DNA of 5,204 bases from Chloroflexota bacterium (GCA_016200675.1 JACQEH010000039.1:1-5204); one strand, 5' to 3'. Positions 1 to 5,204 are shown, numbered from the stretch's first letter. Numbers and translations are program-made. The notes: a model not told the origin generated them from the sequence alone.

Positions 1-433
1 CGGCGGCGCCGGCGGTGGCGTGGACGAGCCCGGCGGCGTCGATGAGGGCCGCCGACTGGACCATGGCGGATGGCCGTCCGAGGAGCGCGGCGAGCGCATT
101 CGCGGCGGCCCTGGTGGCGTCCGAGCCGGGCTTGGCTCCGAGCGCCGCCGAAACGGCCGGGTCGGCGGCGGCATCCGCGATCGCTCCGCCGATGCCGGTC
201 AGCTCGCGCTGGATCTCCGCGGCGACGTGCTGGCTCTGGGCGGCCAGCCGCTCCCGCTGCAGGACGCGCGGATCGTCGACGACGGTCCGGATGATCGGGG
301 CGATCGCAGCCAACGGCACGAGTGCCACGGCGACCAGCGTCAGGACCAGGCGGAGCTTGACCAGGCGCAGGCTGTGGCGCCCGTCCGACGTCTCCGTGGC
401 GGGAATCTGGCCGTCGGGTCTCGGATCTTGCAT
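1..433 (-). CDS. N-terminal part of a membrane-anchored sensor protein (signal-transduction type, partial)
   Basis: This reading frame is open from its ATG (431-433) through the left edge, so only the first 144 codons are present. Residues 1-22 are polar and cytoplasmic-looking. Residues about 28-49 form one strongly hydrophobic helix (VLTLVAVALVPLAAIAPII), followed by a long Gln/Glu/Ala-rich helix (about 55-100: VLQRERLAAQSQHVAAEIQR). From about 125 comes a sheet-like stretch with AALIDAAGLVHATAG. One signal anchor, then a long helix, then a ligand-domain-like 'DaaGlv' strand is the usual start of extracytoplasmic CACHE-type sensor domains in histidine kinases, diguanylate cyclases and chemoreceptors. 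The output domain lies outside the window, so the class cannot be named. This ATG is the first usable start: the frame upstream to 542 has no ATG, GTG or TTG. The hydrolase gene lies upstream on the same strand, 109 bases away. The sensor family is inferred; the helix and the open frame are seen directly. Confidence 0.75.
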   Translation of the reverse strand, partial: MQDPRPDGQIPATETSDGRHSLRLVKLRLVLTLVAVALVPLAAIAPIIRTVVDDPRVLQRERLAAQSQHVAAEIQRELTGIGGAIADAAADPAVSAALGAKPGSDATRAAANALAALLGRPSAMVQSAALIDAAGLVHATAGAA

Positions 434-459
434 CGGTCCTCGGGGGGCGGAAAGGACCG
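434..459 (-). promoter_or_regulatory. Inverted repeat (7-bp stem, 12-base loop) directly before the sensor start codon
   Basis: On the minus strand CGGTCCT (459-453) pairs perfectly with AGGACCG (440-434), separated by 12 bases, and the stem ends on the base before the ATG. The weak Shine-Dalgarno-like GAGGA (441-437), only 3 bases from the start codon, lies mostly inside the 3' arm, so a folded RNA would hide it. No T-run follows, so it is not a typical terminator of the upstream hydrolase gene. It could be a translational control hairpin, a palindromic protein site, or chance in GC-rich DNA. Confidence 0.35.
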
Positions 460-542
460 GATTGGTATCGCAGGAAGTGGTGCCTGCCCGCAGCCACCCG
501 AACGTCCCGATCCGACCCCGGACCGTTGGCGCAGCGCCGGAA

Positions 543-1274
543 TCAGATCCGGATCGTCTCTCCCGGCTCCGGGGCGTGGACTTCGACGTCGGTCCGGCCC
601 CGTTCCACGAGGGCGGTCCGCAGGCGGTCCGGAGTCCCGGCAAGGATCGGGAACGTGCCGTAGTGGATCGGGACCACGTGCCGGACGCCGAGGTACTCCG
701 CCGCGATGGCTGCGGCCTCGGGGTCCATCGTGAAGTGCCCGCCGATCGGCAGGCAGGCGATGTCCGGATGCCACAGCTCACCGATCAGGCGCATGTCGCC
801 GAAGAGGGCGGTGTCGCCGGCGTGATAGACGCGCGTCCCGTCCTCGAGCGTGACCACGAAGCCGGCCGGCTCCCCGAGGTAGAGGGTCGTCTCGCCACCG
901 GCGTTCCACTCGCCGCCCGAGTGGTCGGCCGAGGTCATCGTCACCTTGAGCCCGGCGGCGTCGACGGTGCCGCCCTTGTTCATCCCGATGACCTCGTCCT
1001 TGCCCGCGTAGTTGCGGGAGAGCCACAGCGACAGCTCGTGGATCGCCGGCCAGGCCGGCCGCGTCCGGGATCCGATCTGGAGCGCGTTGCCGAGGTGGTC
1101 GGCGTGGCCGTGCGTCACGAGGAGGAGGTCGCAGCGATCGACCGCCTCGGGCGCCTTCGGGCTTCGCGGGTTGCCGAACCAGGGGTCGAAGAGGATCGTC
1201 CTGCCGCCCGGGCTGACGACCTCCACGCATGCATGCCCGTACCAGGTGATGGCCGTCTCGCCGTCGCGTCGCAT
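543..1274 (-). CDS. UPF0173/YtkL-family metal-dependent hydrolase (metallo-beta-lactamase fold)
   Basis: This is a 243-residue cytoplasmic protein with no signal peptide or membrane helix. It opens with the ITWYGHACVEV strand (residues 9-19) typical of the UPF0173 / YtkL / UlaG-like branch of the metallo-beta-lactamase superfamily. The metal site is complete: T-H-G-H-A-D-H at 54-60 (HxHxDH), His118 in TSADHSG, Asp154 in YHAGDT and His204 in PIHYGT. The length is close to the family's usual 225-240. Members bind two metal ions and act as hydrolases, but most have no known natural substrate, so none is assigned. The ATG at 1274 is chosen because GGAGG (1285-1281) lies 6 bases upstream and the family homology begins a few residues later. 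Although the frame stays open far upstream, that extension is Arg/Gly/Pro-rich out-of-frame coding and not part of the gene. It is divergent from the membrane-protein gene, with 33 bases between the starts. Confidence 0.93.
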   Translation of the reverse strand: MRRDGETAITWYGHACVEVVSPGGRTILFDPWFGNPRSPKAPEAVDRCDLLLVTHGHADHLGNALQIGSRTRPAWPAIHELSLWLSRNYAGKDEVIGMNKGGTVDAAGLKVTMTSADHSGGEWNAGGETTLYLGEPAGFVVTLEDGTRVYHAGDTALFGDMRLIGELWHPDIACLPIGGHFTMDPEAAAIAAEYLGVRHVVPIHYGTFPILAGTPDRLRTALVERGRTDVEVHAPEPGETIRI

Positions 1275-1280
1275 GGCGTA

Positions 1281-1285
1281 CCTCC
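1281..1285 (-). promoter_or_regulatory. Ribosome binding site of the hydrolase gene
   Basis: GGAGG on the minus strand, 6 bases before the ATG at 1274. This decides the start against the long upstream open frame. Confidence 0.75.
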
Positions 1286-1291
1286 GCCGGG

Positions 1292-1297
1292 ATCGTA
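1292..1297 (-). promoter_or_regulatory. Possible -10 box (TACGAT) for the hydrolase gene
   Basis: TACGAT on the minus strand fits TANNNT. A start 6-7 bases downstream would give a very short leader of about 11 bases that begins at or near the GGAGG ribosome site. It overlaps the plus-strand -10 box at 1296-1301 by two bases. No convincing -35 element is seen. Confidence 0.35.
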
Positions 1298-1301
1298 CAC
1301 T
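1296..1301 (+). promoter_or_regulatory. -10 box (TACACT) of a probable leaderless promoter for the membrane-protein operon
   Basis: TACACT matches TANNNT and ends 6 bases before the GTG start at 1308, where the transcript itself would be expected to begin. The first codon has no Shine-Dalgarno sequence before it. This -10-to-start spacing is the established hallmark of leaderless genes in Actinomycetota and Deinococcota. No good -35 hexamer is visible. Confidence 0.5.
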
Positions 1302-1307
1302 CGGATC

Positions 1308-2144
1308 GTGCCCGCCGAGCGCATTGCCGAGAACCTGGCCTTCATCAACTGGACGGTCCTGACGAGCCTCGCCGTGGGGTCCTTCGGAGCGGTGGTCCTG
1401 GGGCGCCTGCGCACCGGTGCGACCCGCGGCTACCTCGGCTTCACGGCCTTCTGCGCCGTCCTCCTGACCGTCCTGGCGATCCTCTCCGATGGCGCCTTGC
1501 CGGGAGCGTTGAGCGGCACGCCCGTGGCCGTCGATCCGGCCTGGGAGGTGCCCCGTCGGGCAGCCCTGTGGGCCCTCGCGATCCTGGCGGCCGCCTACGT
1601 CGTCGCCCTCGCCCGGAACCGCCGGGCGCCGGCCATCGGGCTGGCCGGGGTCCTGGCCGGCGGGCTGGCCCTCGGGGCGGGTGCCCTTTCCTGGGGCGCG
1701 AGCCCCCTCGGCGCCGTCGGCCTCTTCGTCCAGCTCGCGCTCCTGTCCGGGGCGACCGGCGGCGTCTTCGCGGCCATGGTCCTCGGCCACTGGTATCTGG
1801 TGACGCCCAAGCTCGGCGAAGCGCCGCTCGTGCTCTTCGCCCGGATCCTTGCCTGGATCGTGGCCGCCCAGCTGGTGGCGTTCGTGGTCTGGAGCGTGAT
1901 CGGCGCCGGGCCGGCGGCGGTCGGGGCGCTGGGTGCCCTCGGCGGGTCGTGGGCGCTCTTCGTCTGGCTCCGCCTCGTCGTCGGCATCGTCTTCCCGCTG
2001 GCGGTGAGCTGGGCGGCGATCCAGACGGCCCGGACGCGATCCATGGAGTCGGCGACCGGCCTCCTCTACATCAACGTCGGCACGATCGCGGCCGGCACGA
2101 TCCTCGCCGCCGGCCTCTACTTCGGGGCCGGCCTGCTCGTCTAG
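1308..2144 (+). CDS. Unrecognised polytopic membrane protein, about 8 transmembrane helices
   Basis: This 278-residue protein is almost entirely hydrophobic. Helices are predicted by eye at about 11-32, 41-60, 86-102, 108-128, 133-158, 174-199, 214-237 and 252-277. I do not recognise the family. Conserved-looking features are a GHWYLVTP motif (160-167) whose His sits at the end of helix 5, an Arg (222) within or beside helix 7, and an ATGLLYINVG segment (249-258) opening helix 8 after a basic RTR loop. A His and aromatic cluster at a helix end can ligate haem or a metal, but this is speculation. The GTG at 1308 is chosen because a TANNNT box sits 6 bases upstream and the sequence before it reads as antisense of the hydrolase gene. 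The open frame back to position 15 is not coding. Its TAG stop overlaps the ribosome site of the methyltransferase gene, so the two are probably co-transcribed. Confidence 0.85.
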   Translation: MPAERIAENLAFINWTVLTSLAVGSFGAVVLGRLRTGATRGYLGFTAFCAVLLTVLAILSDGALPGALSGTPVAVDPAWEVPRRAALWALAILAAAYVVALARNRRAPAIGLAGVLAGGLALGAGALSWGASPLGAVGLFVQLALLSGATGGVFAAMVLGHWYLVTPKLGEAPLVLFARILAWIVAAQLVAFVVWSVIGAGPAAVGALGALGGSWALFVWLRLVVGIVFPLAVSWAAIQTARTRSMESATGLLYINVGTIAAGTILAAGLYFGAGLLV

Positions 2145-2148
2145 GAGG
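2143..2148 (+). promoter_or_regulatory. Ribosome binding site of the O-methyltransferase gene
   Basis: AGGAGG, overlapping the TAG stop of the preceding gene and 4 bases before the ATG at 2153. It suggests translational coupling of the two genes and fixes the methyltransferase start. Confidence 0.75.
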
Positions 2149-2152
2149 CTGC

Positions 2153-2815
2153 ATGCGTTCCGACGGTTCCTGGATGCCCACCCAGCGCGACTACGAGTGG
2201 ATCGAGTCCCTTGCCCGGCCCCTCCACCCGGCTCTCGCGGCACTCGAGGCCGCGGCCGCCCCCGGCCATGTGCCGATCCTGGATCGCGACGCGGGCCGGG
2301 TCCTGGCGGCCCTGGCCTCGGACCGCAGGCGCATCTGCGAGGTCGGGACGGCCATCGGCTACTCGACGCTCTGGCTGGCCCTCGGCCAACCGGCCGACGG
2401 GCGCATCGTGACGATCGACCCCGACGCATCGCGGACCTCGATAGCCCGCGAGCACTGGCGGTCGGCGGGCATCGCCGACGAGCGCATCACGGTCGTGAGT
2501 GCGCCCGCCCTCGACGCGTTCACGGCCGGCGACCCGGCCCTCGCCGGACCGTTCGACCTTGTCTTCATCGACGCCCTCAAGGACGAGTACGCGGCCTATC
2601 TCGAGGCCCTCATGCCCCGCCTGGCGCCGGCTGCCCTCGTGACGGCCGACAACGTCCTCTGGAGCGGCCGCACGTCAGGGGCAAGAGATGCCAGGGCCGG
2701 CGACGGCACCGACGCCCTCCGCTCGTTCTGCGCCCGGGTCCTGGCCGACCCACGGTTCACGGGCACCATCCTGCCGGTCGGCGACGGGCTGCTCGTGGCG
2801 TCCTGGCGCCCCTGA
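2153..2815 (+). CDS. SAM-dependent O-methyltransferase, family 3 (caffeoyl-CoA/catechol OMT type)
   Basis: This 220-residue soluble class I methyltransferase matches the usual size of bacterial family-3 O-methyltransferases. Visible motifs in order are: N-terminal helices including MPTQRDYEWIESLARPLHPAL; the SAM-binding motif I EVGTAIGYSTLWLA (63-76); an acidic ribose-binding residue at the end of the next strand (VTIDPD, Asp89); DLVFIDALKDEY (135-146); and VTADNVLWSGR (163-173). Asp140, Asp166 and Asn167 correspond to the divalent metal ligands of the family, so the enzyme should be active. Relatives methylate vicinal hydroxyls of catechols or caffeoyl-CoA, but the substrate here cannot be read from sequence. 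The ATG at 2153 has a strong ribosome site at 4 bases. An in-frame ATG lies seven codons later and is less likely. It sits between the membrane-protein gene (8-base gap) and moaDE (2-base gap), so it is almost certainly in one operon with them. A shared pathway is not evident. Confidence 0.92.
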   Translation: MRSDGSWMPTQRDYEWIESLARPLHPALAALEAAAAPGHVPILDRDAGRVLAALASDRRRICEVGTAIGYSTLWLALGQPADGRIVTIDPDASRTSIAREHWRSAGIADERITVVSAPALDAFTAGDPALAGPFDLVFIDALKDEYAAYLEALMPRLAPAALVTADNVLWSGRTSGARDARAGDGTDALRSFCARVLADPRFTGTILPVGDGLLVASWRP

Positions 2816-2817
2816 CG

Positions 2818-3567
2818 ATGCGAGTCCGGGTCCGCCTCTTCGCCCTCCAGCGCGAGCTCGCCGGCACGCGCGAACTGACCCTGGAGCTGCCGGCGCCGGC
2901 CACGATCGCCGACGCCTGGGCGGCCCTGGTGGCCGCCCACCCGGTCCTCGCACCCGGCGGGACCTCGGTCCGCTTCGCCCGCAACGGCGCCTACGCGCCG
3001 GCGACCGACGCCCTCCTCGATGGCGACGAGGTGGCGATGATCCCGCCGGTCAGCGGCGGCTCCGAAAACGGCCGCCTGCGGATCCTGGAGCTCCGGGCCG
3101 AAGCCCTCGCCCCGGACATCCTCGGCGAGCTCGCCGTTCGCCTGGCAACGCCGGACGATGGCGCGGTGGTCGGGTTCCTGGGCATCACCCGGGGCTCGCC
3201 CGGGACGCCGGCTCCCGGCCAGGAGGCCGAGGCGGCCCGCCATGCCGGTCGGAGCGTCGAGGCCCTCGAGTACGAGGCCCTGGAGCCGCTCGCCCTCCGG
3301 GTCTTTGCCGAGATCGCCGACGAGGTCGCGGCACGCTTCGGCGTCCGGCGCCTGGCGATCGTCCATCGGACCGGAGAGGTGCCGCTCGGCGAGGCGTCCG
3401 TGGCCATCGTGGCCTGCTCGGCCCATCGGGCGGCGGCCTTCGAGGCAGCCTCGTATGCGATCGACGAGACGAAGGCCCGGGCGCCCATCTGGAAGGCCGA
3501 GCGGTTCGAGGACGGCCACGTCTGGATGGGCGCGCCCGCGCGCGACGGGCCACGCCCCGGGTCCTGA
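2818..3567 (+). CDS. Fused molybdopterin synthase, MoaD-MoaE (small plus large subunit)
   Basis: This 249-residue protein makes the dithiolene of molybdopterin from cyclic pyranopterin monophosphate in the cytoplasm. Residues 1-81 are MoaD: a ubiquitin-like fold starting MRVRVRLFALQRELAG and ending IPPVSGG, whose Gly80-Gly81 is the double glycine that carries the thiocarboxylate. Residues about 86-240 are MoaE, with GAVVGFLGITR (115-125), IVHRTGEVPLGE (181-192), SAHRAAAFEA (201-210) and ETKARAPIWKAE (217-228). By alignment with remembered E. coli MoaE, Arg125, His203, Arg204, Lys219 and Lys226 match Arg39, His103, Arg104, Lys119 and Lys126, so the catalytic set is intact. A loop longer by roughly a dozen residues follows Arg125. 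The fusion resembles mycobacterial MoaX. The ATG starts 2 bases after the methyltransferase stop without a clear ribosome site, implying coupled translation. No other molybdenum-cofactor gene is in the window. Confidence 0.94.
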   Translation: MRVRVRLFALQRELAGTRELTLELPAPATIADAWAALVAAHPVLAPGGTSVRFARNGAYAPATDALLDGDEVAMIPPVSGGSENGRLRILELRAEALAPDILGELAVRLATPDDGAVVGFLGITRGSPGTPAPGQEAEAARHAGRSVEALEYEALEPLALRVFAEIADEVAARFGVRRLAIVHRTGEVPLGEASVAIVACSAHRAAAFEAASYAIDETKARAPIWKAERFEDGHVWMGAPARDGPRPGS

Positions 3568-3594
3568 GCGAAGGTACGCCTCCGGTCCTGAGCG
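3560..3594 (+). repeat. Direct repeat of 11 bp (GGTCCTGAGCG) with 24-bp period
   Basis: Two identical copies lie at 3560-3570 and 3584-3594. The first overlaps the moaDE stop codon; the second ends 19 bases before the -10 box of the next gene. The first copy continues as GAAGG, giving GTCCTGAGCGAAGG, which resembles the dispersed palindromic repeats of the GTCCTGAGC-type seen in many Chloroflexota intergenic regions. That comparison is from memory. It may be a decayed repeat or a pair of binding sites. Confidence 0.5.
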
Positions 3595-3613
3595 CGGCCG
3601 CACGCGGGGCGCC

Positions 3614-3619
3614 TATGCT
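3614..3619 (+). promoter_or_regulatory. -10 box (TATGCT) of a probable leaderless promoter for the KamD-like gene
   Basis: TATGCT matches TANNNT and ends 7 bases before the ATG at 3627, so transcription should begin at or next to the start codon. There is no separate 5' leader, and the CGGGG just before the ATG is too close to work as a ribosome site. No -35 hexamer is recognisable. It suggests this gene is transcribed independently of moaDE. Confidence 0.5.
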
Positions 3620-3626
3620 CTCGGGG

Positions 3627-5204
3627 ATGGCGCCGTCGCTGGACACCGGGGAGTTGGCCGCGGAGCGAGCGCAGCTGCGGGCCCGCGCCCGGGCCCTTGG
3701 AGGAGCCCTGGCCGAGACGGCCCGCGGCGCCACGACGCTCGGCCGAGAACGGGCGATCCTCCGCCTCATCGGCGTCGGCGGCATCGATCGCGAGGGCCGG
3801 CCGCTGGCGGCCGAGGTCGTCGACCGCTACGTGAGCGGCCGGCAGGACCGCCTGGCGACCGGAGTCGGGCTGGCGTTCGCGGTGGCCCTCCTCGAGTACG
3901 ACAGCACGCCCCAGTCGCTCGCCCTCGACGTGGCCGCGGGCGCGGTCGACCTGGCCCTCGAGGCCGAGCTCCTCGACTCGGCGCCCCGTCGATCCGCCGC
4001 GGCGGAACATCTCGGCCGCCTCATCGCCGGCGCCGTCGCCCGCATCGACGCCAACCGGGTCGCCCGGCGGGAGTTGATGGAGGTCCTGGGCGATCGACAG
4101 CCGCCCTGGATCGGGACCACGCTCCACGAGCCCGCCAGCGATGCCGCGGAGGGCGAGATCGCGGCCCTCGTCCACGCCGGCCTGGATCTCCTCCGCGTGG
4201 AGGTGCCTGCCGGGCGCGAGCTGGCCATCCGCCTCGGCGAGCTGGGCCACGAGGTCGGCTGGCGGCCCCGGACCGACGACGTCGACGAGGAGCCGGCTCC
4301 GGCCGGCAGCCAGCGCGGCCTCGCCCGGCTTCGGACCGCCCTCGATCGGGCCGCGGCCGAGCGCGGCGCCTACGTCCGCCTGGCGATCGCGCCGACGGCG
4401 CTCGCCGCACCCGAGGGTGCCATCGTGGCGGCCTTCGAACGGGCCGATCTCCTGGACCTCGATCCGATGGCCGAGATCGTCGTCACCGGCGTCGATCCCG
4501 AGCGGGCCCTCGCCGACTACGGCTTCGCCGTCCGCGTGGTCCGCCGCGCCGGCGCCGTCATCCACCTCGGCGCCGGACCACTCGTGGTGGCGCCCGACCT
4601 CGACGCCGGGATCAACGCCGATCCGGCCACGCGATCCGGTCGCGCGCTCGGCCTCCAGCTCGTGGCCGCGGAGATGGCCGTCGCCTCCGGGCTGTCCGCC
4701 GAGCGCATCGTCGTGGGCGCCCTGCCGTCATGGCTGACGGGTGAGCCGGAGGCGGCCGCCCGCGCCGCGGCCGAGGTGGCCCTCCGGCGGGCACTCCTTC
4801 CGGAGCACCCCCTGGCGTTCGTCGAGCCGGCCGGTGCCGAGCCGCCGAATCGGTGGGCAGCCATCGTGGCGGCGGTCATGCCCGGGTCCGGCGTGGCCGT
4901 CTCGATCCGGCGGGCGCAGCCCGGATCAGGCGATGCCAGCGGCATGTTCTCCGCTGCCCGGGCGGTCGCGGACGTGGCCCGCGAGCTGGAGGCGGCCGTG
5001 GCGCCGCAGCTCCTCACGGGCATCGGCCGCGAGCACGCCGAGCGGGCGATCGCGGCGGCGGCGGCGACCCTCGCCACGATCGAGCGCGACGGCTGGCCGG
5101 CTCTCACCGGGGCCACGGCCGCCCGCGGCGGCTGGGGTCGCCTGGGCGGGGATGCCGTGACCGCGACGGGCGACGCGACAGATCCCGTGGAGCGCGCCCT
5201 GGCC
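3627..5204 (+). CDS. Divergent lysine 5,6-aminomutase alpha-subunit (KamD) homologue, probably lacking aminomutase activity; 3' end off window
   Basis: The frame is open for 526 codons to the right edge; KamD is about 516 residues, so probably only the last few to tens of residues are missing. Family assignment rests on the N-terminal helical part, RERAILRLIGVGGID (40-54) and VVDRYV (64-69), on TPQSLALDVAAGAVDL (94-109), and on the barrel segments AYVRLAIAPTALAAPE (248-263), ERALADYGF (292-300), QLVAAEMAVASGL (344-356) and GGWGRLGG near the C-terminus. KamD and KamE together use adenosylcobalamin and PLP to shift the terminal amino group of lysine. Against a remembered Clostridium sticklandii KamD, the PLP and substrate contacts Arg184, Ser189, Ser238, Tyr263, Arg268, Asp298 and Lys370 read Val193, Glu198, Thr257, Ala282, Thr287, Gly317 and Ala397. 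The frame is uninterrupted with normal codon use, so it is a maintained gene, not a pseudogene. A non-catalytic partner, a reactivating factor or a new activity are possible. The ATG at 3627 follows a -10 box by 7 bases. Confidence 0.78.
   Translation, partial: MAPSLDTGELAAERAQLRARARALGGALAETARGATTLGRERAILRLIGVGGIDREGRPLAAEVVDRYVSGRQDRLATGVGLAFAVALLEYDSTPQSLALDVAAGAVDLALEAELLDSAPRRSAAAEHLGRLIAGAVARIDANRVARRELMEVLGDRQPPWIGTTLHEPASDAAEGEIAALVHAGLDLLRVEVPAGRELAIRLGELGHEVGWRPRTDDVDEEPAPAGSQRGLARLRTALDRAAAERGAYVRLAIAPTALAAPEGAIVAAFERADLLDLDPMAEIVVTGVDPERALADYGFAVRVVRRAGAVIHLGAGPLVVAPDLDAGINADPATRSGRALGLQLVAAEMAVASGLSAERIVVGALPSWLTGEPEAAARAAAEVALRRALLPEHPLAFVEPAGAEPPNRWAAIVAAVMPGSGVAVSIRRAQPGSGDASGMFSAARAVADVARELEAAVAPQLLTGIGREHAERAIAAAAATLATIERDGWPALTGATAARGGWGRLGGDAVTATGDATDPVERALA

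Noticed and set aside
528..538. Short GC hairpin (GGCGCAGCGCC) just after the hydrolase stop as a terminator
   Set aside because: The stem is only 4-5 bp with a tiny loop and no T-run follows on the minus strand. Such palindromes are common in this GC-rich DNA.
15..1307. Plus-strand open frame leading into the membrane-protein gene
   Set aside because: It is the antisense of the sensor and hydrolase genes. The peptide is low-complexity Arg/Ala/Gly-rich without recognisable motifs, and real membrane-protein sequence begins only at the GTG at 1308.
1275..2429. N-terminal extension of the hydrolase to a 628-residue protein
   Set aside because: The extra 385 residues are a charged Arg/Gly/Pro/Asp-rich shadow of the opposite-strand genes. 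The hydrolase has its own ATG with a GGAGG, and normal family length without the extension.
3594..3601. GCGGCCGC palindrome as an operator upstream of the KamD-like gene
   Set aside because: An 8-bp all-GC palindrome is expected by chance at this base composition, and its flanks do not extend the symmetry.
2991..4565. Minus-strand open frame of 524 codons opposite moaDE and the KamD-like gene
   Set aside because: It is a GC-rich shadow. The plus strand codes for recognisable MoaE and KamD-family sequence over the same region, and the minus-strand peptide has no motif.
3158..4744. Plus-strand open frame of 528 codons in another frame across moaDE and the KamD-like gene
   Set aside because: The Arg/Pro/Gly-dominated peptide is typical of a frame-shifted reading of GC-rich coding DNA, and it overlaps two genes with clear homology.
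3627..5204. KamD-like gene as a decayed pseudogene
   Set aside because: Key residues are lost, but the frame is uninterrupted for 526 codons, third-position GC bias is normal, the spacing of conserved blocks is kept, and a plausible promoter sits directly upstream.

Overview
The window is very GC-rich throughout (clearly above about 70% by eye), with third codon positions almost always G or C and no visible change in composition. Two genes begin 6-7 bases after a TANNNT -10 box, the pattern of leaderless transcription. With the fused MoaD-MoaE protein and a KamD-family protein, this suggests a high-GC Chloroflexota (Limnocylindria-like) or Actinomycetota genome. I lean to Chloroflexota but cannot decide from sequence alone.

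Layout. Left, minus strand: the first 144 codons of a membrane-anchored sensor protein that runs off the left edge (1-433). Then comes a UPF0173/YtkL-type metallo-beta-lactamase-fold hydrolase (543-1274), in the same direction and upstream of the sensor. A 33-bp divergent intergenic region (1275-1307) appears to hold two overlapping -10 boxes pointing in opposite directions. Plus strand: a tight three-gene set of an unrecognised 8-helix membrane protein (1308-2144), a family-3 SAM-dependent O-methyltransferase (2153-2815) and a fused molybdopterin synthase MoaD-MoaE (2818-3567), with gaps of 8 and 2 bases. After 59 bases carrying an 11-bp direct repeat and a -10 box, a gene starts at 3627 and is still open at the right edge. 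It is a divergent relative of the alpha subunit of adenosylcobalamin/PLP-dependent lysine 5,6-aminomutase (KamD).

The most interesting item is the last gene. It aligns with KamD over essentially the whole length, largely without gaps, yet all seven KamD positions I can place as PLP or substrate contacts are changed, six of them drastically. It looks like a non-catalytic or re-purposed KamD paralogue rather than a working aminomutase. No common pathway is evident across the window. The moaDE gene implies molybdenum cofactor synthesis, and the KamD-like gene hints at amino-acid fermentation or cobalamin-enzyme biology just beyond the right edge. No RNA genes, CRISPR arrays or mobile elements were seen, and no gene-free stretch exceeds 109 bases.
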